Below, one piece after another: positions 34,701 through 40,382 of a stretch of DNA of 42,394 bases. The notes beneath the pieces were generated by a model. The model saw only the letters and a program-made list of their open reading frames with translations. It did not search any database and was not told where the DNA came from. The first letter of the stretch is position 1. The number at the start of each line of letters is the position of its first letter. The stretch comes from a virus, in IMG/VR virus record IMGVR_UViG_3300006990_000059, positions 1-42,394 of that record, one strand, 5' to 3'. Position numbers and translations under genes: made by a program.

Positions 34701-36977
34701 ACATTTTGGTGGATTGATTACATCATAATCAGATCCAAAATTGAAAACACTAACTTTTTCAACGGGTCCAAAAAATACTTTGTCGTCAATTTTATAATTT
34801 GTAAGTTCTACACCATTTTTAAGAATACCAGAAGCTCCAGCAACTGTGCTGGTTTCACTACCAGTATCTAATGATCTTATCAATGAAAACTTCTTTAGAA
34901 CCTTTTGTGGAGAAATCTTCTTATCAACTTGTTCTGATAATGAGAAGAAGTGAGATCCAGTATTTCCATCATCAGGAACATTTAGTTTTACATTGATATT
35001 GGTATCAATGAATGATCTAGCAACATAAAGCTTTATTTTATTGTTCGGTGATTGAACTTCAACAAAATAACTTCTACCAAACTCTAAACCTTTAATTGGT
35101 TCAGTTGCAGTTCCAGCAGAATAAATTACCTCATCACCAGTTATAAAAGGAACAGTATTTGAAAATGAAATATTATTGTAATCACCAAGTGAATCTTGAT
35201 CATCAAGAGTTCCAGAAGATATTGATGCCTCAGCAATTGAGGTTTCAATTTGATTTAGATCAATGTTGTAATCAGGTAAAGAGTTGGATGCAACATAAAG
35301 AGTACTACGATCTTTTTCAATATATGTGTTCAACACATTTGATACTATAGCATTATTACCATAGTTCAGTTCAATACCACTACTAGATGCCTTCTTGATT
35401 TGTCTTCTAATAGCATATGATCTACCCTGCACCAAATCGGAAATATTACCACCAGATAATACAACTTGCTTATCACCAGTGATTGTAGCTGTGGTTAATC
35501 CAACAATAACATCAAGAGTTTCTTTATTGATAACTTCTACATTATCACCATCACTAAGGAATGCATCATCTAGACTTCTTTCTAGAACAAATACAGAACC
35601 ATTAAAACTTTGAACGTTTATACTTGATGCAGTATTATATTTCCAAGAGTTGAATGAAATCTGTTCGTAAGTTTTATTAGCTGGAGGATTTAGAATTTTT
35701 GAACCAACTGTTTTGGTTCCATAAACTTCATTTATGTTTGCGTTGAAGATATCTTCCTGTGGATCAAATTCTGATATTACGCCAGTTAACCTAAGTTCTA
35801 CTTTTTCATTAGTATCACTTGTATATCCATATGCAACGTCATTGGTTCTAATATTAGTAGCAGGTGCCATGTTTGCAGTAACACCAGAACAACCTAAGAA
35901 TTGATTAATAGTTTTATCAGTGTATGTAATGACATCACTGCCATTTCTTAACACACCACTCTGAGGGAATCCAATGGTACTATCTACCAAAATTACATCA
36001 CTTCCAATGAGAGTATCCCCAATGGTTTTTGAACTTGGTGTTATAGAGAAGTTACCATCAAAACCAGGAGCTGGTTCCTGATATCTTAGGAATAGAGAAA
36101 CCGTATAATATGTAACTCCACCTCTAATAGTTGATTCTACTTCAGATATAGGAGCTGAACAACCACCAATATCTGGATTATTGCTATTACTATCCTGGAA
36201 TAGTGTTTGACCAGATAATTTGGATGGATCTCCACCACCAACCTTTTCGGTCAATAGTACTAGTCTTTTTCTGAATGATGCTTCAGACAGTTCAAGTAAA
36301 AACTCTGACTGCTTTTTAACTTTTGAGTTTTGGCCAAATAATATTGATATTAGAGTATTGATTGATTCAGCAGTACCCTTAGACTGATAGAATGACTTTA
36401 AATTCTTAACTAAGTTGTTTACATTTACATCTGAATCAAAAGATTCGTTTTCAAATCCAGGCGCATATAATACTTTTAAGTTTTTAAAATATTCTCGTAA
36501 AAATAGTGTACTAAGGTTAGTTACACCAATCCCTGTAGTATGGTCTTTGGCGCTGGTATTGTTAAATGTAACCTCACCATCATTATATTCACTGATACCA
36601 CTAAATCCACGAACACAACCCGTGAATGAATTGGTTGTGATTCCACTGTAATAAATTATCTCATCGTTAACTTGAAAGATACCATCTTTATTAGGATATC
36701 CTTTTGTAGATAATACATTGATAACTGTATCACTACTAGAGACATCTGATGTCAGAGTAGTAATGCCAGAAACTACTTCTGGAGTTATATTATCAAATTT
36801 TAAATATTGATCTAAATTATCAATTAGATCTGCAGGAGAGCCCTGAGAATCTTGTGATTTATAATACTGTTTTAAAAAATCAACCGCCTTTGGTGTTTCT
36901 AATGAAACATAAGATGGTAATTGACTTTCAATAATTTGATTGACTTTTACTCTTGTATCAAATCCAGTTTCTATCAT
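22743..36977 (-). CDS. Giant baseplate/tail protein in the gp7 position (4744 aa)
   Basis: This single open frame of 14.2 kb lies between gp6 and gp8, where T4 has wedge protein gp7 (1032 aa). The N-terminal 1-70 (MIETGFDTRVKVNQIIESQL and following) plus FLREYFKNLKVLYAPGFENE and KSFYQSKGTAESINTLISIL form a helical base that should anchor it in the wedge. The rest is beta-rich and modular. Visible units are RG-x-x-G/H modules (73-148, 316-382, 1532-1597, 3227-3300) and HGxxxGDxVxY units. GxGY units occur at 739-812, 1072-1149, 4072-4139 and 4472-4549. A tandem repeat block covers about 3490-3990, and an FVNGVVQVPKKDY module about 4249-4326. AAGG precedes the ATG. I infer a long wedge arm or fibre; gp7 identity rests on position. 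Confidence 0.93.
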   Translation of the reverse strand: MIETGFDTRVKVNQIIESQLPSYVSLETPKAVDFLKQYYKSQDSQGSPADLIDNLDQYLKFDNITPEVVSGITTLTSDVSSSDTVINVLSTKGYPNKDGIFQVNDEIIYYSGITTNSFTGCVRGFSGISEYNDGEVTFNNTSAKDHTTGIGVTNLSTLFLREYFKNLKVLYAPGFENESFDSDVNVNNLVKNLKSFYQSKGTAESINTLISILFGQNSKVKKQSEFLLELSEASFRKRLVLLTEKVGGGDPSKLSGQTLFQDSNSNNPDIGGCSAPISEVESTIRGGVTYYTVSLFLRYQEPAPGFDGNFSITPSSKTIGDTLIGSDVILVDSTIGFPQSGVLRNGSDVITYTDKTINQFLGCSGVTANMAPATNIRTNDVAYGYTSDTNEKVELRLTGVISEFDPQEDIFNANINEVYGTKTVGSKILNPPANKTYEQISFNSWKYNTASSINVQSFNGSVFVLERSLDDAFLSDGDNVEVINKETLDVIVGLTTATITGDKQVVLSGGNISDLVQGRSYAIRRQIKKASSSGIELNYGNNAIVSNVLNTYIEKDRSTLYVASNSLPDYNIDLNQIETSIAEASISSGTLDDQDSLGDYNNISFSNTVPFITGDEVIYSAGTATEPIKGLEFGRSYFVEVQSPNNKIKLYVARSFIDTNINVKLNVPDDGNTGSHFFSLSEQVDKKISPQKVLKKFSLIRSLDTGSETSTVAGASGILKNGVELTNYKIDDKVFFGPVEKVSVFNFGSDYDVINPPKCIIADSDNSGNTALANVAVSGTLKDILIDPQDFDIDQVISISISGGNGTGALVEPIVIDQFREVGFNGKNASDGGGVSVYGDFIRTTNNHNFGNGQEIIYDPNGNRSLGVTGFGLTSVTGNFLETGGKYFTEVIDPVSFRLYENESDFNSGINTVGFSTGNNSGGLHKFRTAQSTKQLTGVVVLDGGVGYENRQVAIQTTGISTSNNSFSFKDHGYSTGELITYSATGDKIPNLSASNQYYVIKVDDNSFRIADAGVAGTSNTNFDRGLTEKIAGIGTGLHVFNYPEITVDISVSIANTVGVVTATPIVTGSIKDALLYDGGTSYGSKVLNFHNRPAVSIDNGTGAEFRAVIVDKKIIDILVSQPGKNYFSPPDISIISESGSGCIARAVTNDNGEVIDVVVIASGNNYVFSDTKIEPVSRGSGAVLRSAIRSLTLNSRARFKDYGGEAIIDKGENGLQYAVVGYSPKLQSDFQDTDNTKHSPLIGWAYDGNPIYGCFGYTDSNDQTSAIKLIESGYIIDINQVTNRPSGFESGLFAEDYLFTDSGDLDKHNGKFTKTPEFPNGTYAYFATLELDPLTGDLASSFPYFIGDSYRSNVIEENLAGSSVSLNQNFDFIGNELIRNTFPYNVSEAGADYNFFTQPYSFDSQRVIVRSRRTGEIQNISIVKKGSNYQIGDNVVFDNSDTTGGSASAQVSEVTGDFVNSITEEFLTYDKFVFETLNGNQVAGFISTFHDLEPNDIVKISGLSTYVANLSGDVTIGVPSDDFSLTDNIVAEFVGGITTDIPVSNVPEFLRPNSELQIDDETFKVLNIYNTSGSFNNIIRAVRGTSGTGHTVGAPILVKSSQIIFNFNGSTLDSTPNDVVYFNPKEAVGFGTTLGIAIDTDYVVSGATTDRSVPTYSIYLENHTFTDNQPIKIIKPASGNAIAVSTVGAAYTFTLPLSGNEQLVYAVNKGTNIIGIKTTLDSAEINFVSCDTNDYEYQITSDHKQVTGRVERLTARVATASSHGLEKDDKVRFNVKPNLTVGVGTSTAVRVLFNEFTQNTIIDPIGFSSASVGLSSSRFNIESHGLVTGDLVFYDANETTGIDTGKYFVFSDNPDAFSIAETKTDLEGETIRLVEFTKVGGTSHTISKVNPEIKVTRNNNIKFDVSDSSLSGYNFRIFYDSDYRNELVGTGRSEAFELTGIGTVGLGTASFTVKFNEYLPEQLYYNLEKISNNTLVEPDISVDNFSRILYVDSEYAIKTSVVGVGTTGTTFLVSLSEKPEKGSYTSTEVDKLEYSTKSTTAFGGISKLNILNKGSNYDKLPGITTITTTLGVNAEISPKSTNIGLLDRTEVEKPGFDFAVDKTLKPVADIPARHELTNYFSVDNIIPVYGGKNFITAPNLVLVNSVSLEQVDDISIIAELDSGSISGVEIINPGSGLQGVGHSVFSLINDNGLSITKIDSVQTGIMTLTVVTPVLGFSTSPLQAGDEVFVDGIQEYTGEGDGFNSKNYGFRFFEVASFNAGVNPAEVTINLTGVGTGSPGIGVTDVNFGSIVKKESYPTFSVDIASKNFIDNEPLLLENDLGETTKTVLKVDSSNEAFLKTKGDLLLVVGNKLLGSISGARGTVVDTKTFDGFHDVGCGSTINFGWLTNKGFLNDDTQVMSDNDYYQKLAYSIKSPVKFNDLIGPVNRLAHISGTKNFADTEINSVAAASTNFISDGTQSIVIDLFSESDVTTNNFFDFAVDTDVEQNITNISQLTTNSIKFGTKKLTNFIECLTNRVLSIDDISESFIDRENLVGDFVDIIKFPAGTGYSRFTVVVTDVVDLTSFQIYDLVVITDGNNNTFLLEKSNIKSEPQQQVNLDEEKESLGEFSTEFSQLDGTIALRYTPSNSEKTYDIKAFRQLFDSRPTGIGTNVIGDTRLIGVTTVIGAGSTDQIVGFDTDEFNSMFAYVEVTDNTTSERQYAEITVLHDGVNATLGQYGFDSSERLLSFSPIGTFGADIVNDVLKLEFHNDGSNTATVKANVVGFTTTNVGLRTEHFKLTTQQNGTERTARIESNVIQETINAGYGITVVGITSIIDRFSKSIIRVSSGNTESLSQVLFAQEFGQKDTYVLEYPQLGINTSIGLGTFSTQYNGVFCELVFLPDARYVGDEIRIEEFSEIVYSDLDTNIKQIEEFGFGTSIELVIQAKYTPQDRTSFTLEYEGYPIFARRFNPTNSSVFDQTSGNIFLESHFMNNGQDIKYTPGSSIIGINSESITIGSTTAGGESLIGDIRSGSNVVSSASNSSGISVGEEFFGPGVGSGATIVSIGSTFRFFLGDSDGTKVITGVANTSVIAIGDTIRELVTETGFGTVTAIGAGSLTVANNVPVGIGSTYYSERLGIGLTMSVVATATTSRQSYFSGVTTNILPEDLFVIRIDNNNIKLATKKDFAIKGLGISPTGIGEGNSHLIDTTKKLEKSLIVLDGVVQDPISRTLVTHKNIEEIGVGRTFLALSGISTLVPDYILKVDDELMNILNVGFGTTGTGPITGVGTFPLVNVTRGFVGTTEAAHESNRTAIVHRGSYNIVESDIHFVDTPKGSGGDFVTDDRGLSFTRSEFNGRVYLKSDYGTNELYDDISTEFTGIGKTFALSVNGGDYPVGLDTSSGSGLLFLNGVHQGQSTDNNPLNVYSIVSNVDDVEVVFSGTKLITGDDYLSELDAIKNKLPVGGVIVSVASSGGIGVAPLVGAKVIAEVGAGGTITNIVGLDTVGTYTTITDFIYDGTSGLGTVTTAGPHGFTINDFLDMRNIQFDCTSGYDSLVGVSTVDYDNVSGIMTVTTSGNHNLNKDMRVQFDGLQMICPAGSYNKRVGVSTFEYNNVVGIMTITTSLVHGLNPGMQVKLERFEFACAAPHAGVTTTFFPDGTNGRVFNVVTKRPSTTKFEVQVGVSTIPHIPTGTSEAAVEIGVTTDRFPSDIGTQWGISAFDYTESIGVGTITTKGTHGIGIGSFVRLANLEFSCDSEHSGVTTTIFPDTVIDEFEVTATSATTLTVNVGPSTIAHTYVDNSGHLNRVTYADSYLVNSIVGPTTFVTNVNPVGFAHTYVGGGTVETGFTTTRFPDNRGIPFAIENFEYDKTTGFSTITTKKNHSGLAIGEIINLSGIAMTCLAYGNEIAIYDFDYTASTGVSTILTADNHGLSDGDLVMLRDIEFSCAAPHAGVTTTIFPDGTQGFYFNVNAGSSGTSIVTNVGISTIAHEYVSGTGKVRIGITTSIFPDGTQGSKFQIFDLPAPNKIITNVGVSTIDHIYDDHGVVFGVKSVGPYEIETIISPTQFIVDVLKVGFAHTFVPNRRKGGIDAEVAVYNYLTFGSGYFNTVDVVVEEEGHSGAAATVVATVNDGGVLSFNIEGEGSGYTNPTIQIETPSYSDLPIQGVSRPGIGATIETGLGVKVDCIVGSAATVGFATDLFGIVNYELSAAGFSFKRGDIFTPVGLVTAAGVGTEYSQLNFEVLEILSDTFSSWNFGEIDYIDSIRSLQDGTRTRFPLNLNGIPLSFQTDPTNQRSAEIDLDSVLLIFVNGVVQVPKKDYFFEGGTSFNFNFTSPPGPSDVISIYFYRGTRGVDSFIVTVFETVKPGDQVQLKKFDGTETITQNERTIFSIKDSTDIETNVYRGQGIDSNVFRPISFTRQKKDIIISEQNQPKIRETLEAQIMPTSKVIKDFGASDSEIFLESADLFRYEQDEGNTGLVVADGFIVKHNDPVAAAVTATVSLGGTISAVTIVDAGSGYTDGPIEVAIANPTKVDNPKYGIIGVGVTAILTGSASGGILTSVTITNEGLGYDPTNPPKAIVEIPASETESIANADIILGYAGIITGIGTTTGTGSHPLALKLQVDLNNSGPVSLLPTLLEGYPILVKGTVTGSGVTSVNVDDSDIIGIGTNLLDNIYTVNAFNIEGNTGIITCNIKSDTNVISIAQTSGANIGEFSWGKLSGFTRGNIPLSISVSGNIVDVGLTTFSSISRRGLGLRNTGSLSKIIFL
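25005..26500 (-). repeat. Tandem protein-coding repeats inside the giant gp7-position gene
   Basis: Encoded residues about 3490-3990 contain six copies of a unit of form Y-x4-G-x2-TITT-x3-HGL-x2-G-x-V-x-L-x4-F-x-C. Five or more also carry or are followed by G-[VIF]-TT-x2-FPDG. FPDG-type copies sit near plus-strand positions 25020, 25170, 25490, 25745, 25910 and 26070. The DNA copies have diverged, so the repeats are old or under selection for diversity rather than freshly duplicated. A conserved Cys in each unit is unusual for a phage fibre. Confidence 0.8.
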
Positions 36978-36978
36978 C

Positions 36979-38892
36979 TTACCTTGTTAATTTGCCGTTT
37001 GAGTAACTTGAAGTAACTGGGAATCCGATTCCCGAAACTTGCTCACCAGAAGTGATTGTGTCCTTAACCATATTTATCGTGCTTTTATCTATTGACAATT
37101 CAACAAACAGATTTTCCAATCCAATAACATCATTACTTTCTGGAAATGCTTGTACTTCAATAGTTCCGTTTGGAAGAATGGTATTAACGATATTAACTGT
37201 AAAGATATTAATCTCTCCAGTCGTATAATTAACACTTCCAGCATTCTGTACTTTTACAGATGAAACGCCATTTTCATCAATAGAAATAAATGAAATGATA
37301 CCTGTCTCACTATTAACAACAGATGGTGTATCTGTCATATAAAGAGTAAAAGGAATACCAGCAACACTAAATCCTGTTGACTTAATATTCGCCCCAGATG
37401 GATTTATGTGAAACCGATTACCAAAGCACAACTCATATTGAGCTGGATTATTGAGGGCAGATCTCATGTTTCTTCTAATTTTCACTTTTGTAATATTAGA
37501 AGTAATAGAAGTGTCTGTAGAATCAATTACGTTTAGTAGTTTACTATACTTGAATCGGCCACCAAAATTATTAAGATCTTCTGATCCTGCAAATTCTGAC
37601 AAAGTAGATGTAACAGCACTCTTCAAGTTCTCTAAACTCGAAACTTTACTTCCATTGTAATAAACAAAAATATCTAATTCTACATTCAGAATTTCAAGAT
37701 CTACAATACTTTGTTTGATCCCAGCAACTGCATAATCTTTAAGTCTACCTAGGATCAATCCTTTATTGAAATCAGATACAAAGTAATCATTTTTTGGTTT
37801 GATTGAAATTTCAACCTCTCCAAATCTTGGAGGTGTCATTTCTTCACCACCAACTACAGAAACTGATTCTGCATCAGGAAACACTTGCTTTACAATTGCT
37901 TCGTAATCACTAGCCGTAACCGCCCTGTACTGCGATGAATACGTCTTAGGAGCAAAGTATTTAATAGACTGTATTGATTCAATCTCAGTCCCTCCTTGCG
38001 CCTTCTGGTTAGTCGTTACTACGACACTAGTAGTGGGAGAAATTCTTTCATCTGAACCTCCTCTTAGAACACCAGAGAAACTGAAATTTACAACTCCATT
38101 TCCTTCGATACCATTAGTTACAATGTAAGATGCAACAATTTGACTTCCAGTTTCTGGTTTCTTACCGATGACACCATCACCAAATAATAATTCATATTTC
38201 TCATCTCTTACTTCTTGCAAGAAGAAAATCTCTGATGAAGAAGTAATTTTGAAAACAGTATCAGATCTCACGTACTTATTATCAATACCTTGATCTAATG
38301 GGCCTTTAACTCCTACTCTAAGTGTGCTGGTGTCAATAGAAGCATTGTCAAGAATATATCTTTGATCTATAGATCGATCGACATTAAATTTCTTAATTGC
38401 ATATGATCCTTCATATACATCAATATCAGAGAATACTGCAGTCCTAGCACCAATCTGATTATCTAATGCATTATCTAATGGTGCTGTTGCGGTAACATCT
38501 TCTGGAATAGAAAATACGAAACTAGTGTTTTTGGTGTTTCCTACACAAACTAGTCCCGCTTTTAGCGTAACAGTTTGACTGGAACCAGAAAATTTTACGG
38601 AAAATGATATTTTTGACTTAGCTGCAGTGCGTGAACGCGGAGTATAACCAATATTACGAGCCAAAGAAACAACATTCTCTCTTAATGCTGCGGATTCAAT
38701 GAAAGATTCGTTGACAACCATGTTCGCATTGAACGAACTGATGTAAGTATTGTATGCAAGAGTGTCAATTAATACGGAAAAGTTTGATCCTTCAAAATCA
38801 AAGTCAGAAAAATCCGAATTTGCTCTTAGATAATCTTTAATTTGATCTCTTATTTGATCAAAATCTAAATTAGCGTACTTTGTAAATGGCAT
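36979..38892 (-). CDS. gp6: Baseplate wedge protein gp6
   Basis: This 637-aa protein matches T4 gp6 (660 aa), a core wedge subunit that dimerises around the baseplate and is related to the J proteins of other contractile systems. The N-terminal NSDFSDFDFEGSNFSVLIDT, LAYNTYISSFNANMVVNESF and NIGYTPRSRTAAKSKISF are strongly conserved. The middle AVTASDYEAIVKQVFPDAES is the J-like core motif. It starts one base after the gp25 stop and overlaps nothing. GAGG within the end of gp25 may act as the ribosome site. Confidence 0.96.
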   Translation of the reverse strand: MPFTKYANLDFDQIRDQIKDYLRANSDFSDFDFEGSNFSVLIDTLAYNTYISSFNANMVVNESFIESAALRENVVSLARNIGYTPRSRTAAKSKISFSVKFSGSSQTVTLKAGLVCVGNTKNTSFVFSIPEDVTATAPLDNALDNQIGARTAVFSDIDVYEGSYAIKKFNVDRSIDQRYILDNASIDTSTLRVGVKGPLDQGIDNKYVRSDTVFKITSSSEIFFLQEVRDEKYELLFGDGVIGKKPETGSQIVASYIVTNGIEGNGVVNFSFSGVLRGGSDERISPTTSVVVTTNQKAQGGTEIESIQSIKYFAPKTYSSQYRAVTASDYEAIVKQVFPDAESVSVVGGEEMTPPRFGEVEISIKPKNDYFVSDFNKGLILGRLKDYAVAGIKQSIVDLEILNVELDIFVYYNGSKVSSLENLKSAVTSTLSEFAGSEDLNNFGGRFKYSKLLNVIDSTDTSITSNITKVKIRRNMRSALNNPAQYELCFGNRFHINPSGANIKSTGFSVAGIPFTLYMTDTPSVVNSETGIISFISIDENGVSSVKVQNAGSVNYTTGEINIFTVNIVNTILPNGTIEVQAFPESNDVIGLENLFVELSIDKSTINMVKDTITSGEQVSGIGFPVTSSYSNGKLTR

Positions 38893-38893
38893 T

Positions 38894-39295
38894 TTATCTG
38901 GTTGCCTCTAATACGAAGGAAAATTCTTGTGTTGGGGTATTCATTCCAACGATATCATATGCTATGACACACTCAAATTCATTTCTATCAGGCGCAGGCC
39001 TCACGTTTACAATGATATTGTCAACTCTAGGTTCATACTGTTCAATAACTAACTTGATTTCTTCTTGAATTTGAGAAGAACTTCCGAAGTCAACAAACTC
39101 AAACAACAAATCACGAACGGGTGAACCCAAATCAGAGTCAAAAAACCTTTCAGTAAACTGTGTCTGCACTAAATTGCGAACAGCTCTCTGAATTGCTCTC
39201 TCATTTTTTAATATAGGCAGATCTTTTGTGACAGGATGAGCCTCAAAAGACAAGGAAATGTCCTTAAACGCCCTTGAAACTCTCTGTGATGCCAT
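38894..39295 (-). CDS. gp25: Baseplate wedge protein gp25
   Basis: This 133-aa protein is of the GPW/gp25 family (T4 gp25 is 132 aa). It has a lysozyme-like fold and contributes to the inner baseplate and sheath start. Features are LKNERAIQRAVRNLVQTQFT, then ERFFDSDLGSPVRDLLFE and EPRVDNIIVNVRP, with the family's EPR core motif at about 88-90. It is the first gene of the baseplate transcript and has a late-promoter octamer 22 bases upstream. No Shine-Dalgarno is seen. Confidence 0.96.
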   Translation of the reverse strand: MASQRVSRAFKDISLSFEAHPVTKDLPILKNERAIQRAVRNLVQTQFTERFFDSDLGSPVRDLLFEFVDFGSSSQIQEEIKLVIEQYEPRVDNIIVNVRPAPDRNEFECVIAYDIVGMNTPTQEFSFVLEATR

Positions 39296-39316
39296 TAATA
39301 GACCATGAACTTTATG

Positions 39317-39324
39317 TATTTATG
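39317..39324 (-). promoter_or_regulatory. Late promoter candidate before gp25
   Basis: The minus strand reads CATAAATA, 7 of 8 to TATAAATA. It lies in the 31-base space between the 223-aa gene and gp25, and ends 22 bases before the ATG. It probably starts the long baseplate transcript (gp25, gp6, giant gene). Confidence 0.65.
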
Positions 39325-39326
39325 CC

Positions 39327-39998
39327 CTAATTAGGATATTCTGGTGAATCCTCACGTTCTTGTGCTGTCTTCCAGAAATATTCGTCTTCACGACCCATTC
39401 CAAGTCGTTCAAATCCATTTTCGACTTGGTAATATTGAGTCGAAACTTTAAAATCAGGTACTTTTGGTTCGACAGGGGTCAAGCTATTGTCAAAAATACG
39501 CAATCTATTGTTTGGATACAGTGCATACTGACCATTCTCTAGCTCAATTAGGTTATGAGACTTGTGTTCGGCAGGATTCTCACTGGTTGCCCAATCAACA
39601 TAGTCTGGATCATGATGATAGTTGTCAATAGTACAGACATAAGTACCTTTTACGTTTCCAAAGTCCCTTGTATAGCATTCAAAGTCCATTGATCCAATAA
39701 ATTTCTTATCTACTGAGACAACTCCATAATCCATACAGTTCCAAAACTGAAGGTTCGGTAGGTTCATGTCTGGACTTGGTGTCTCAGGGTCTGTTACAAA
39801 GGCACTGATAGGCAATTTATCGTACATGGCGGCATATTCTGGTAGATATGTCTCAAAATAAAAAGCACGCCCAGGAATCGATTTAACCGATACCCAGACG
39901 CCCTTTACAAATTCACCATGACCACTTTGATGATCAGTGAGATATTCTTTACGAACCCATACTTCTTGTGAGGGAAGATTGGCAATTAAACATGCCAT
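39327..39998 (-). CDS. Conserved-type cyanophage protein of unknown function (223 aa)
   Basis: I do not recognise a function. The protein is soluble and rich in aromatic residues. It has WVRKEYLTDHQSGHGEFVKG near the start, LQFWNCMDYGVVSVDKKF in the middle and an acidic C-terminal end (GREDEYFWKTAQEREDSPEY). There is no signal peptide or membrane segment. Its strong sequence character reminds me of a protein carried upstream of gp25 in other cyanomyoviruses; that is memory, not a search. It has no Shine-Dalgarno, and a weak late-like octamer (40021-40028) lies 23 bases upstream. Confidence 0.85.
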   Translation of the reverse strand: MACLIANLPSQEVWVRKEYLTDHQSGHGEFVKGVWVSVKSIPGRAFYFETYLPEYAAMYDKLPISAFVTDPETPSPDMNLPNLQFWNCMDYGVVSVDKKFIGSMDFECYTRDFGNVKGTYVCTIDNYHHDPDYVDWATSENPAEHKSHNLIELENGQYALYPNNRLRIFDNSLTPVEPKVPDFKVSTQYYQVENGFERLGMGREDEYFWKTAQEREDSPEYPN

Positions 39999-40020
39999 AA
40001 TGGCTTAATGCATCTTCACC

Positions 40021-40028
40021 TATTTAAC
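40021..40028 (-). promoter_or_regulatory. Weak late-promoter-like site before the 223-aa gene
   Basis: The minus strand reads GTTAAATA, 6 of 8 to TATAAATA, ending 23 bases before the ATG and overlapping the stop of the 50-aa gene. Position fits the pattern seen at other late genes, but the sequence match is poor. Confidence 0.3.
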
Positions 40029-40176
40029 CCCTTCCTTGACCCCTATAAGCCTTACGAGCCGAGTTTCGCGACGACGCCGCGTATTTTGTGTTCTTACCAG
40101 AACCCTGACGAGTTCTTTTGGGTTTACCAGGCATCCAGCCATCTTTGCTGATACCGACTTTTGAACGTACTGCCAT
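40024..40176 (-). CDS. Small highly basic protein (50 aa)
   Basis: The sequence begins MAVRSKVGISKDGWMPGKPK and ends in an Arg/Lys/Gly-rich tail (RKAYRGQGRG). There are 14 Lys/Arg against a single acidic residue, so it should bind nucleic acid or an acidic surface. AGAGGAG lies 10 bases before the ATG, inside the last codons of the 62-aa gene upstream, which is good evidence of translation. Small basic peptides of this style are common in cyanomyoviruses, but no role is established to my knowledge. Confidence 0.75.
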   Translation of the reverse strand: MAVRSKVGISKDGWMPGKPKRTRQGSGKNTKYAASSRNSARKAYRGQGRG

Positions 40177-40183
40177 AATTAAT

Positions 40184-40372
40184 TCACTCCTCTAGTAATT
40201 GCTTCATTTCGTGACGGAAGTTTGCAGGATTCAATGCAGGATCCTGTGTCATATAATATTCATGGGCATAGAATTCCATCTGATCCATGAATTCAGTCTC
40301 GGTAAGTTCTTCATGTAGAAGCTCCGAGCCACGGTAGACATTGTAATAATAAGTCTTGTTCTTTCTAGGCAT
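40184..40372 (-). CDS. Small acidic helical protein (62 aa)
   Basis: It starts MPRKNKTYYYNVYRGSELLH, a likely beta hairpin. A helical acidic part (TETEFMDQMEFYAHEYYM) follows, and the end is KQLLEE. The Shine-Dalgarno TAAGGAGG (40378-40385) is the best in the window and overlaps the stop codon of the glycosyltransferase-like gene. Function unknown. It forms an operon with the glycosyltransferase-like gene and the 50-aa basic gene. Confidence 0.75.
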   Translation of the reverse strand: MPRKNKTYYYNVYRGSELLHEELTETEFMDQMEFYAHEYYMTQDPALNPANFRHEMKQLLEE

Positions 40373-40382
40373 TGCGACCTCC

